Shown piece by piece: positions 34,555 through 43,242 of a stretch of 64,000 bases of DNA. Position 1 is the first letter of the stretch. Each line of letters starts with the position of its first letter. Below the pieces are notes generated by a model. It searched no databases. It worked only from the letters and a program-made list of their open reading frames with translations, and had not been told where the DNA came from. The position numbers and the translations under genes are program-made. Source of the stretch: Thiosocius teredinicola (lineage in GTDB: Bacteria > Pseudomonadota > Gammaproteobacteria > Chromatiales > Chromatiaceae); contig NZ_CP019936.1 of assembly GCF_002009425.1 (NCBI RefSeq), positions 4,203,297-4,267,296 on the forward strand, given 5' to 3'.

Positions 34555-36234
34555 ATGAACCAGCCGATGCTCTACCTGATTCTTCTGCCGCTACTGGCCG
34601 CCGCCGGCGGATGGCTGTTCTCCTCGGTCTCGCGTCAGGCCGGTGTACGCATAAGCATTGCCGGCACCATCGCTACTTTTTTTGTTGCGCTATGGGCGCT
34701 CTGGATGGCACTGAGCGGCGCACCGCCCACCACGGTCGCCATCGGATCAGCCTGGGGAACTTTGACATTCGACCCGCTGAGTTCGCTCATGGCGGTTGTC
34801 ATATCCGGCATCAGCCTGATCGTGCACGTCTATTCACGGCGCTACATGGCGGGCGAGCGGGGCTACACCCGCTTCTTCGTGCTGCTCGACTTGATGACGG
34901 CTGCGCTACTGTTGATGGTCAGCGCCGGCGACCTGATCACGCTGCTGGTGGCGTGGCACCTGATCGGTGTGCTGCTGTACTTCCTGCTTGGCCAGGAAAT
35001 GAGCAATCACACGTCGCACCGCTACGCCGGGTGGACCTTTCTAACCTACCGCTTCGGCGACCTACCGTTGGTGTTGGCGGCAGTGTTGCTCTACCAGGCT
35101 TTCGACACTTGGTCGTTGCCGGCTATCTTCGCCGCACTCGGCGAAGCACCCGATGCGCGTACCGTCTTCGATCTGCCGTTGGCCGAGACCGTTGGTGCGC
35201 TGATCGCGTTATCGGCATTTGCCCGCTCGGCACAATTCCTGTTGCACACCTGGCTGCCCTACACCATGAGCGGGCCGACCCCCGTATCCGCACTGATGCA
35301 CGCCGGCATCGTCAACGCCGGTGGCTTTTTGATCAACCGCTTCGCGCCCTTGTTTGTACATACCGATGGTGTATTGCATTGGATATTCATCGTCGGCCTG
35401 GTGACGGCCATCGTCGGTTCGGTATTGATGCTGGCGCAAAACGATATCAAGAAGGCGCTCGGCTACTCGACCATGGGCCAGATGGGATTCATGGTGATGG
35501 AGTGTGGTGTCGGCGCCTTTTCGCTGGCGGTATATCACCTGATCGCACACGGCCTGTTCAAGGGCACGCTGTTTCTCGGCGCCGGCGGCGTGATCCATCA
35601 GGCACGCAAAAATGACGGCGTACCGAAAGACGATCTGTATACCTTCGTCGTCGAGCGACGCCCCGCAAAACAGCGTCGACCCTGGCTGCTGATGGCCGCC
35701 GTCACGTTGATCGTACCGGTCGTTATCCTGATCGTTGCGCACTGGCTGGTGGCCAATGATTTCTTCCAGAAACAGGGCGCCATCGTATTGCTGTTCTTCG
35801 GCTGGGTGACTGGCGCACAGTTGATATTTGCCGCCTATCGCATGCGTACCGAGAACACCCGACGCCTGCTGGGACTGATCCTGTTTTCGTTCACCATCGT
35901 GGTGGTCGGCTACACCCTTATCGCGCATGCCTTCGATGTATTCCTGTACCCGGACGAAGTATTCCGCGCGCAGATCTACGCATCCGCCGGCATCGACATC
36001 TTCTGGTTCGATGTATTGGTGATTCTGGTGACCCTGGTGGTCGTGTTCGGCTGGCTGATCACGTATTACGCACAGAACAATGGCGGACGCCGCGGCCTGC
36101 AGGCGAGTGCCGTATGGCGTCGCTTCTACACCCTGGTGGCCTGCGAGTTCTTCGTCGCCGCGATTTACCGCCGCCTATCGGATGCACTGCTGGGTGCTGC
36201 GACCCGTCTTAATGCCATGTTGAGGTGGTCTTGA
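34555..36234 (+). CDS. dabB: DabB-like proton-channelling subunit (NuoL/MrpA-type)
   Basis: A 559-residue membrane protein with about 14-16 hydrophobic helices, of the proton-conducting antiporter family shared with complex I NuoL. Core signatures are 'TWLPYTMSGPTPVSALMHAG' and 'DIKKALGYSTMGQMGFM'. With DabA it forms the DAB complex that couples cation flow to trapping CO2 as cytosolic bicarbonate. The ATG at 34555 has GAGG upstream. It is the first gene of a four-gene operon. Confidence 0.9.
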   Translation: MNQPMLYLILLPLLAAAGGWLFSSVSRQAGVRISIAGTIATFFVALWALWMALSGAPPTTVAIGSAWGTLTFDPLSSLMAVVISGISLIVHVYSRRYMAGERGYTRFFVLLDLMTAALLLMVSAGDLITLLVAWHLIGVLLYFLLGQEMSNHTSHRYAGWTFLTYRFGDLPLVLAAVLLYQAFDTWSLPAIFAALGEAPDARTVFDLPLAETVGALIALSAFARSAQFLLHTWLPYTMSGPTPVSALMHAGIVNAGGFLINRFAPLFVHTDGVLHWIFIVGLVTAIVGSVLMLAQNDIKKALGYSTMGQMGFMVMECGVGAFSLAVYHLIAHGLFKGTLFLGAGGVIHQARKNDGVPKDDLYTFVVERRPAKQRRPWLLMAAVTLIVPVVILIVAHWLVANDFFQKQGAIVLLFFGWVTGAQLIFAAYRMRTENTRRLLGLILFSFTIVVVGYTLIAHAFDVFLYPDEVFRAQIYASAGIDIFWFDVLVILVTLVVVFGWLITYYAQNNGGRRGLQASAVWRRFYTLVACEFFVAAIYRRLSDALLGAATRLNAMLRWS

Positions 36235-36235
36235 T

Positions 36236-36994
36236 ATGTCGTCGATCGGCTGGCTGCTTGCCGCACTGTTTCTGCCGCTGTTTCCGTTCAGCATGGTGTT
36301 CAACCGGCTGCTCGCCCGCATCGAGAACACCTGGTTGCGCATCGCACTGTTGATCGGATGGCCGGCCGCGGGCCTATCGATCCTTCTCGCGACCGAAGCG
36401 ACGCCGCCTGCATGGGTCGCCCATTGGAGCGTGGCGACCGCCTTGCTGTATGCGTTTCGCGCGTTGACGTTGCGTGATCTGCCGCTCTGGCTTGGCCATA
36501 TAGCCACATCGGCCTGGGCGCTGTTGTGGTTGCCGATTGTGTTCGGCGACGCGGATACCTCGCTTGCGCCGCAACTCACGGCGTTCAGCGTGCCGCTCGT
36601 CCTGCTGGCCTGGTTGACCGGGCACCTGGAAAAAATCTTCGGCGCAGCATATGCCGGGGCTTTGGGCGGCCTCGCGATCGATGTGCCGCGTCTTGCCGGT
36701 TTACTGGTGGTCGTCGTGCTCGCAGCAATCGGCACACCGCTGTTTCCCGGCTTCTTTGCCCTGCTCGGCATGGTCAACGATCTATTGCCTGCACAACCGG
36801 TGACCGCCATCGGCGTGCTGCTGGTGTGGATGTTGTGGGCATGGGCCGGCATGCGCATCCTGCAAGGGTTGGTCGTTGGGGCGAGCGATACCCGTACGCG
36901 GTCCGACATCGGTTGGCTGCATGCCGGGGCACTCAGCGCAACGCTAGTGATATTCGCGATGGGTGGAATCTGGCTTTCGGGGAGTCTGGTATGA
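36236..36994 (+). CDS. Small antiporter-like membrane subunit of the dab operon
   Basis: A 252-residue hydrophobic protein with about seven membrane helices, starting one base after the dabB stop and overlapping dabA by 4 bp (ATGA). Segments such as 'GTPLFPGFFALLGMVNDLL' recall the C-terminal half of NuoM/NuoN-type antiporters. Two-gene DAB systems lack it, so it may be a further ion-path subunit. Coupling with dabA suggests it is part of the complex. Confidence 0.75.
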   Translation: MSSIGWLLAALFLPLFPFSMVFNRLLARIENTWLRIALLIGWPAAGLSILLATEATPPAWVAHWSVATALLYAFRALTLRDLPLWLGHIATSAWALLWLPIVFGDADTSLAPQLTAFSVPLVLLAWLTGHLEKIFGAAYAGALGGLAIDVPRLAGLLVVVVLAAIGTPLFPGFFALLGMVNDLLPAQPVTAIGVLLVWMLWAWAGMRILQGLVVGASDTRTRSDIGWLHAGALSATLVIFAMGGIWLSGSLV

Positions 36995-39900
36995 GCATTC
37001 CGATGGGAGAAAACCTGCGCATTCGCTCCATGGTGTACGTCGCCGCAGAGCCGGTGCCGTATTTCTGGCCGATGCGCAGCTTCATTCACCACAACCCACT
37101 GCACGGCTTCGAGCACCTGCCGTTCGAACAAGCGGTCGACAAAGGCACCCGGCTGTTCGGTGCGCGCGGCTACCTTTCCCGTTCTGCGTACCAACGATAT
37201 CTCGCCGAAGGCAAAGTAGACACCGAGTCACTTCGGCTGCAGGTACAGCGCTTCATCGACTCACAGAATGTTTCGCTGCCGATCGATACGACTGCTTGGT
37301 TGATGTCGGAACTAACCGAGTCTACCGAGCAGGTCGCCGATGAACTGACGATCGCCGACCACGACATGGTCTACGCGCAGTTGCATGGTGAAGCGTGTGA
37401 CCCTCCCAGCACCGATAAGACACAAGTCGCCGCGGAGTTGGAGCAGCGCGTGCTGCACCACCGACCGATCTATGAAGCGTTCGACGCTCTGTTCGGGACA
37501 ACGATCGCCGGCGATCTCGACGAACAGGTAATCCGCGCCTGCCTGGATTTCTTCGACGAAGGACAATCGGTGTGGGACATGCCGCACCGCGATCAAGGGT
37601 TTTTCAGGGCCTGGCTGGGCGTCGCCGGCGGCGCGGTACAACGCACGCTGAGCGGGTTGGCCAACCGAGACGGCAACTCAGCGACAATCGAACCCGAACA
37701 GGTGATCACCCTGATCCTGCGCCAACTGCAGGTGCCGGAAGACGAATGGGTAGCCTACTTCACGCGTGAACTGACGCGACTGCACGGCTGGTCCGGATTC
37801 ATCCGTTGGCGCGCCAACACACCGAACTATCACTGGCAACGACGCTACCCCGGCGATCTGGTCGACTATCTGGCGGTACGCCTGCTGTCGGCACTGACGC
37901 TATTGCAGCAGCAGGCCGGTGGACACCGACCCTACACCTTGGAGGCATTGCGCGAGGCCATCGGTTCGAACCCCTTCGAACTGTATCTGCGCTTGGAACT
38001 CAACAGCCGCGGCGCCTTGGTCGCAATGGCCCGCGACATCGAGCAGACGCTGCAGCACGGCAAGCCGAACAAGATCGAAAAACTGTTTGCCGAGTATCGC
38101 GCCGGGAAGGCGCAATGCGAGGCCCGGCAACAAGCGCACAAGCTTGTGGCGTTGGCCGAGCGGACAAACGACCGCGACGGTCTATCGAGCCTTTCACGTG
38201 ACGAACTCGCGCGGCTGTTACAACTGCTGCATGCGTTCAACCGTGAAGAAGGCCTGCTATGGCTCAAGGCCATGGAAGCCAAGGCCACCGACCAACTGTT
38301 TGACGGCCTGAGCCTGCAACCGCCGGCACCGCGCGAAAAACGCCCGTTCGCCGAGGCGCTGTTCTGCATCGACACGCGCTCCGAGCGCATCCGCCGTCAC
38401 CTCGAATCGGCCGGCGATTACAACACCTATGGCATCGCCGGCTTTTTCGGCGTGCCGGTGAGCTTCATGGAACTGGGTAAAGGCAGCGAAAGCCACCTGT
38501 GCCCGGTATTGCTGACACCGAAGAACCTGGTCATCGAGATGAGCTCGATCGGCGTGCAGGATACCGCGGCAGTCACCGCACTCGAAAAAGCGATGCACGA
38601 ACTGAAGGAATCGGTGCTGACACCCTTTGTTACCGTTGAGGCAATCGGCTTGTTGTTCGGCTTCGACATGGTGGGCAAGACATTGTTGCCGACGACTTAC
38701 AATCGATGGCGCGCCCACCTGCACGAACACAAACCGTCGACCCACTTGGTACTCGACAAGCTCGACCGCGAACAGGCGGACTCCATCGTGCGTGCAGTGC
38801 AACGCGCGGTGATCGTCAAAGCGGTCGAACAGGAACTGGAGGTCGAGCCCGAGTTGGTGACCGATGCGATGGTCAAAGAGCTGCGCGAGGCGGCATTGCG
38901 CCATCAAACCGGCTGCCCGACCTTTGCCGCATTGGCAGGTGTCGGCGAAGAACGTCTCGAGACATTTGTCGCCCGCCTGCGCACCGCCTACCGTATCAAT
39001 TCAGCGTTCGCCCGGCTGCAGATGGAGCGTCTTGGACGTATCGGCTTTTCGCTCGACGAACAGACGCGCTTCGTCGCCCAGGCATTGCAATCGATCGGCC
39101 TGACCAAGGACTTCTCGCGCTTCATCCTGCTGGTCGGCCACGGCAGCACGTCCGAGAACAACCCGTACGAGTCGGCGCTTGACTGCGGTGCCTGCGGTGG
39201 CGCACACGGCATCGTCAGCGCGCGCGTGTTGGCACAGATGGCCAACAAGGCAGAGATCCGCCGCCGCCTGCGCAAGACCGGCATCGAGATTCCCGACGAT
39301 GCCTGGTTCATCCCGGCGCTGCACAACACCACGACCGATGAGATCACCCTACACGATCTCGAGCTGTTGCCGGCATCGCACCTGGTCTACCTCGACCGGC
39401 TGCGCGACGGCCTGCTCTCCGCATCCCGCCTGTGTGCACAGGAGCGCCTGCCGAGCCTGCTCGGCGAAGACAAGACATTGAAGCCGGCAGTTGCCTTCCG
39501 CGACGCGCAACGCAACGCCATGGACTGGTCGCAGGTGCGGCCGGAATGGGGCCTGTCGCGCAACGCCTACTTCGTGATCGGACGGCGCTCGCTCACCCAG
39601 TCGAAGATGCTCGACGGGCGCGCCTTTCTGCACTCCTACGACTACCGCGTCGACCGCAAGGGCCGCTTGTTGGAGAACATCCTGACCGGTCCGTTGGTCG
39701 TCGGCCAGTGGATCAACATGGAGCACTATTTCTCGACCGTCGACAACGAGAAGTTCGGCAGCGGCAGCAAGGTCTATCACAACGTCGCCGGCCGCTTCGG
39801 CGTGCTCAGCGGCAACCTCAGCGACCTGCGTACCGGGCTGCCGGCGCAGACGGTGCTCGACAATGGCCATCCCTATCATCAGCCGATGCGTTTGATCACC

Positions 39901-40113
39901 GTGATCGAGGCGCCACAGGAACACGCGCGCAAGGCCATTGAGAGCGTGGTCGCGGTCAAGCGACTGGTGCGCAACGGCTGGATCCGCCTGCTGATCGTCG
40001 ATCCCGAAAAGTCCTTGGTCTGCCACTACGACGACGGTGAATGGACCACGCGCGAATTCGTCGAGGCCGACACGGCCGACGCCCCCATCCTTCACGAGGC
40101 CCGCAGCGCATGA
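36991..40113 (+). CDS. dabA: DabA, beta-carbonic-anhydrase-like subunit (DUF2309)
   Basis: A 1040-residue soluble protein starting 'MSIPMGENLRIRSM' with the typical 'FIHHNPLHGFEHLPF' near the N-terminus. The zinc site is visible as C459-x-D461 ('FCIDTRSER'), H717 ('VGHGSTSENNPYESALDC') and C732, the spacing H-x14-C matching the characterised protein. DabA hydrates CO2 to bicarbonate in one direction, driven through its membrane partner. The length is normal for longer DabA types. It overlaps both neighbours by 4 bp. Confidence 0.95.
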   Translation: MSIPMGENLRIRSMVYVAAEPVPYFWPMRSFIHHNPLHGFEHLPFEQAVDKGTRLFGARGYLSRSAYQRYLAEGKVDTESLRLQVQRFIDSQNVSLPIDTTAWLMSELTESTEQVADELTIADHDMVYAQLHGEACDPPSTDKTQVAAELEQRVLHHRPIYEAFDALFGTTIAGDLDEQVIRACLDFFDEGQSVWDMPHRDQGFFRAWLGVAGGAVQRTLSGLANRDGNSATIEPEQVITLILRQLQVPEDEWVAYFTRELTRLHGWSGFIRWRANTPNYHWQRRYPGDLVDYLAVRLLSALTLLQQQAGGHRPYTLEALREAIGSNPFELYLRLELNSRGALVAMARDIEQTLQHGKPNKIEKLFAEYRAGKAQCEARQQAHKLVALAERTNDRDGLSSLSRDELARLLQLLHAFNREEGLLWLKAMEAKATDQLFDGLSLQPPAPREKRPFAEALFCIDTRSERIRRHLESAGDYNTYGIAGFFGVPVSFMELGKGSESHLCPVLLTPKNLVIEMSSIGVQDTAAVTALEKAMHELKESVLTPFVTVEAIGLLFGFDMVGKTLLPTTYNRWRAHLHEHKPSTHLVLDKLDREQADSIVRAVQRAVIVKAVEQELEVEPELVTDAMVKELREAALRHQTGCPTFAALAGVGEERLETFVARLRTAYRINSAFARLQMERLGRIGFSLDEQTRFVAQALQSIGLTKDFSRFILLVGHGSTSENNPYESALDCGACGGAHGIVSARVLAQMANKAEIRRRLRKTGIEIPDDAWFIPALHNTTTDEITLHDLELLPASHLVYLDRLRDGLLSASRLCAQERLPSLLGEDKTLKPAVAFRDAQRNAMDWSQVRPEWGLSRNAYFVIGRRSLTQSKMLDGRAFLHSYDYRVDRKGRLLENILTGPLVVGQWINMEHYFSTVDNEKFGSGSKVYHNVAGRFGVLSGNLSDLRTGLPAQTVLDNGHPYHQPMRLITVIEAPQEHARKAIESVVAVKRLVRNGWIRLLIVDPEKSLVCHYDDGEWTTREFVEADTADAPILHEARSA

Positions 40114-40436
40114 AGAACCTGAATTTCAGCCCATTGAAGAAACTCGAGATCATTCTCGGCGGCGAGCACCGCAGTTTCGCCACCGATTTATTGGACCGTG
40201 CCGGCGTGAAAGGCTACACCATCGTCAACAACCTCTCGGGCAAAGGCAGCCACGGCTTTCATGAAGGCCACCTGATGTTCAATGAAGACGACGTGTTGAT
40301 CATGATCATCGCCGCCGTGCCCGAAGAGCTGGTCAATCCGATCCTGCAGGGATTTGCCCCGTTCTATAACGAACACTCCGGGGTGGTCTTCATCTCGGAC
40401 ATCCAGGTCACGCGATTGGTGAAGTTCAGCGGTTGA
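40110..40436 (+). CDS. PII-like signalling protein of the dab operon
   Basis: A 108-residue ferredoxin-like PII-family protein: 'KKLEIILGGEHRSFATDLLDRAGV', 'GYTIVNNLSGKGSHGFH' and 'VIFISDIQV'-like end. It resembles carbon-linked PII-like proteins (CPII/SbtB class) without the GlnB uridylylation Tyr loop. It overlaps the dabA stop by 4 bp (ATGA). It probably senses nucleotides or bicarbonate and regulates the DAB complex. Confidence 0.85.
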   Translation: MKNLNFSPLKKLEIILGGEHRSFATDLLDRAGVKGYTIVNNLSGKGSHGFHEGHLMFNEDDVLIMIIAAVPEELVNPILQGFAPFYNEHSGVVFISDIQVTRLVKFSG

Positions 40437-40478
40437 TCCACTAGTGCGGTCATACCGCCAGATTGCCGTGCCAGGCCA

Positions 40479-41294
40479 TCATCGGTCCGCCAGCGCTGCG
40501 CGTAGTGCTTTTATCTCGTTGCGCAAGGCGAGCAGGTCATTGTGCAGTTCGGCATTCTCGCCGTGCACGATCTCGCCGATTTCGGCCGTCTCCTGTCGCT
40601 TGGTCTCTTCGACCATCGATTGCATCGTGCTGACGATGATCGCGATGAACAGGTTCAGCATCGTGAATGTCGCAATCAATATGAACGGCACGAAGTACAC
40701 CCAGGCCCAGGGGTAGGCCTCCATCACTGGCCGAGCAATACCCATCGACCAACTCTCCAGCGTCATGACCTGGAACAGGGTGTACATCGATTCACCTAAC
40801 GTACCGAACCATTCCGGGAAACGTTCGCCGAACAGGCCGGTCGCCATCACCCCGGCGACATAGAACAGGATCGTCAGCAGTCCGGCGATCGACATGATGC
40901 CAGGGATCGCCCGCAACAAAGATTCCACCACGAAGCGGAAACGCGGCACCATCGAGATCAGGCGCAGCACTCGCAACACCCGCAGTACCGTCAGTGGTCC
41001 GCTCGAAGGCACCAGGGCGATGCCCACGACGGCGAAATCGAACACGTTCCATGGATTGCGAAAGAACCGCAGCCCGTTGGCGTAAAGCTTGATGACGATT
41101 TCGGCGACAAAGACGGCAAGCAGCGCGCGGTCGATGATCTTCAGCAGGCCGCCGACAGCGGCCATTACTTGCTCGGAGGTCTCGAGCCCTAACGTGACTG
41201 CGTTCAACAGGATCAGCGCAATGATCACGCGCTGTACCGAGGCGGATTCGACCCAGGCTCCGGCGCGCGACCGCAAAGAAATGGTCTGACTCAT
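40479..41294 (-). CDS. NaChBac-type voltage-gated sodium channel
   Basis: A 271-residue single-repeat ion channel. S4 shows Arg every third residue ('LTVLRVLRVLRLISMVPRFR'), the pore filter is 'TLESWS', and S6 is 'FTMLNLFIAIIVSTMQ', followed by a C-terminal coiled coil ('NDLLALRNEIKALRAALAD'). This is the BacNaV signature; four subunits make a sodium channel. I chose the ATG at 41292-41294; the upstream open stretch overlaps a divergent gene. It may serve motility, pH or sodium handling. It is convergent with the dab operon. Confidence 0.92.
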   Translation of the reverse strand: MSQTISLRSRAGAWVESASVQRVIIALILLNAVTLGLETSEQVMAAVGGLLKIIDRALLAVFVAEIVIKLYANGLRFFRNPWNVFDFAVVGIALVPSSGPLTVLRVLRVLRLISMVPRFRFVVESLLRAIPGIMSIAGLLTILFYVAGVMATGLFGERFPEWFGTLGESMYTLFQVMTLESWSMGIARPVMEAYPWAWVYFVPFILIATFTMLNLFIAIIVSTMQSMVEETKRQETAEIGEIVHGENAELHNDLLALRNEIKALRAALADR

Positions 41295-41498
41295 ACCGCT
41301 ACAGACTCCAGCTTCAGGTTGGCAAAACGGATGGTACCCGATCAGAGTTGCTGGCGGCAGCAGCTCAACGGCACGAACCTTCGAGCGGCCTCCCTCCCAT
41401 GCGCGTCGCGCCCCCGCCGGCGTGGAACCACTGTTTGCGAACCGTGTTCGACGGAATGGGGTATATTCAATCGGATTGGGCCCCCTTGAGACATCGCA

Positions 41499-42407
41499 AT
41501 GAATCCGTCTGCCGCCCCTACCCCCCCCACGCCGCCACCCGAACCACCACCCTCGGCACTGCAGGAGGTCGGCGTAAACCTGATCGACCAACCCGCACTG
41601 TGGCTCGACCAGGCGATCAATGGGCTCACCACCGCGCTCAAGATCTTCCTGCCCAACCTGTTGGGTGGCATTGCCTTATTGTTACTGGGGTGGCTTGTTG
41701 CGTTTCTCGCGCGCTGGCTGATCATGCGTTTCGGCAAGGGGCTCGACGCGATACTCGCAGTCGTGCACCGCTGGACCGGACAAGAGGTAAGCCAGCCGCG
41801 CTGGTCGGTTTCCACCTTCGTCGCCACCATCACGTTCTGGATGATCTTCGTCTATGCGGTAAGTGCCGCTGCCGAACAGATCGGGCTGGACACCTTCGCC
41901 ACCTGGGTCCTCAGCCTGCTGGGTTATCTGCCCAGCTTGTTGATCAGCCTGTTCATTCTCTTCATCGGCTATCTCGTCGCCGGCGGCGTGCGCAACCTGA
42001 TCCTGGCGGTCGCCGAATCGAACGGCTTCCAGCACGGCCTCACCCTGGGTCACCTTTCGGCGGGGTTGATCATGGCGTTCACGCTGTTGCTCGGCCTGTC
42101 TCAACTCGGCCTCGATGTCACGCTGTTCGCCAACATCATTACGCTCGCCGCCGCTGCATTGTTTATCAGCGTCGCGCTGGCCTTTGGTATCGGCGCCGCC
42201 GATGCGGTGCGCAATGTGCTGGCGTCACACTATGTGCGCAAGGCATTCCAACCGGGCCAGCACGTGCGCATCGAGAGTCTGCAGGGCGAGATCCTTGAAC
42301 TCACCCAGATCGCGGTGCTGGTCGGGACAGAAGAAGGCGAAGCCTGGGTACCGGCACGCCAGTTTCTGGACAAGGTCACTCTGATCCTTGAGGACGAGGA
42401 GGTTTAG
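41499..42407 (+). CDS. Small-conductance mechanosensitive channel-like protein
   Basis: A 302-residue membrane protein with a Pro-rich cytosolic start, about five membrane helices, and a short beta domain ('QHVRIESLQGEILELTQIAVLVGT') as in MscS. The repeated 'LFILFIGYLVAGGVRNLI' helices match the CmpX/TM-helix subgroup of MscS proteins, which respond to membrane tension. It is first of three plus-strand genes leading to MgtE. Confidence 0.82.
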   Translation: MNPSAAPTPPTPPPEPPPSALQEVGVNLIDQPALWLDQAINGLTTALKIFLPNLLGGIALLLLGWLVAFLARWLIMRFGKGLDAILAVVHRWTGQEVSQPRWSVSTFVATITFWMIFVYAVSAAAEQIGLDTFATWVLSLLGYLPSLLISLFILFIGYLVAGGVRNLILAVAESNGFQHGLTLGHLSAGLIMAFTLLLGLSQLGLDVTLFANIITLAAAALFISVALAFGIGAADAVRNVLASHYVRKAFQPGQHVRIESLQGEILELTQIAVLVGTEEGEAWVPARQFLDKVTLILEDEEV

Positions 42408-42408
42408 C

Positions 42409-43242
42409 GTGCTTGACGTCGTCACCAAAGGTTACCTGACACTGCATCCCGAATCGGCGGCACGGACATTGGCGCGCATCGACAAGCGCGACGCCGCGGA
42501 GGCCTTCGGTGCAATGCCGCGACAATTGGCAGCGACCGTGCTCGCCGCCATGGCGCCGACCTCGGCAGCACGCTGCCTGACGTTGATGCCACCACCGGTG
42601 GCCGGCGAGATCCTGGCACGCACACCGCTTCCGGCAGCGGTCTCCGCGTTGCGTATGTGCGACGAGAAACAGACACACACGGTCCTCAAACACCTGCCCA
42701 GGCCGAAGGCGGCGAGGATCCGGCTGCGCCTGCGTTTTTCCGAATGGGTGATAGGCGCCTTCGTCGACGACGACGTACTGACCCTGTCGCCACAACAGCG
42801 GGTTGGCGATGCACTGCGTCTGCTGCGCAGCAGCGGACACCCCGCCGGCCAGACGATCGTCGTGGTCGACTCCCACCGTCGGCTGATTGGCATCGTCGAC
42901 CTGTGCGAGTTGCTCCACCAGTCCGATCGCCGCATCGTTCGGCATGTGATGCAGCCGGTCGCGCATGTACTCAACGCACGTGCCGCACTGCAGACGGTCG
43001 CCAACCATCCGGCATGGATGGAGAACGACAGCCTGCCGGTCGTCAATCGCAATGGCATATTCCAGGGTGTGCTGCGCCGCTCACGCGTCAGGCAGGAAGA
43101 AACCCAGTTGCTGAACGAGATCGTCGAACGCAACGAGTTGATGACCACGCGCTCCGCGCTCGCCGATATCTTCTGGCTGGCGGTCGGTGCCCTGTTCATC
43201 GGGCCCGGACGTTCCGAAGAACGCAACGCGCAGGACAGCTAG
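42409..43242 (+). CDS. MgtE N-domain/CBS protein without transporter domain
   Basis: A 277-residue soluble protein that reads as the cytosolic half of MgtE: a helical N-domain ('ARTLARIDKRDAAEAFGAMP') and two CBS motifs ('IVVVDSHRRLIGIVDLCEL', 'SLPVVNRNGIFQGVL'). The five-helix transport domain is missing; only one weakly hydrophobic segment is near the C-terminus. It starts with GTG one base after the preceding stop and ends directly against mgtE. It may act as a separate magnesium sensor for the downstream MgtE. Confidence 0.75.
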   Translation: MLDVVTKGYLTLHPESAARTLARIDKRDAAEAFGAMPRQLAATVLAAMAPTSAARCLTLMPPPVAGEILARTPLPAAVSALRMCDEKQTHTVLKHLPRPKAARIRLRLRFSEWVIGAFVDDDVLTLSPQQRVGDALRLLRSSGHPAGQTIVVVDSHRRLIGIVDLCELLHQSDRRIVRHVMQPVAHVLNARAALQTVANHPAWMENDSLPVVNRNGIFQGVLRRSRVRQEETQLLNEIVERNELMTTRSALADIFWLAVGALFIGPGRSEERNAQDS

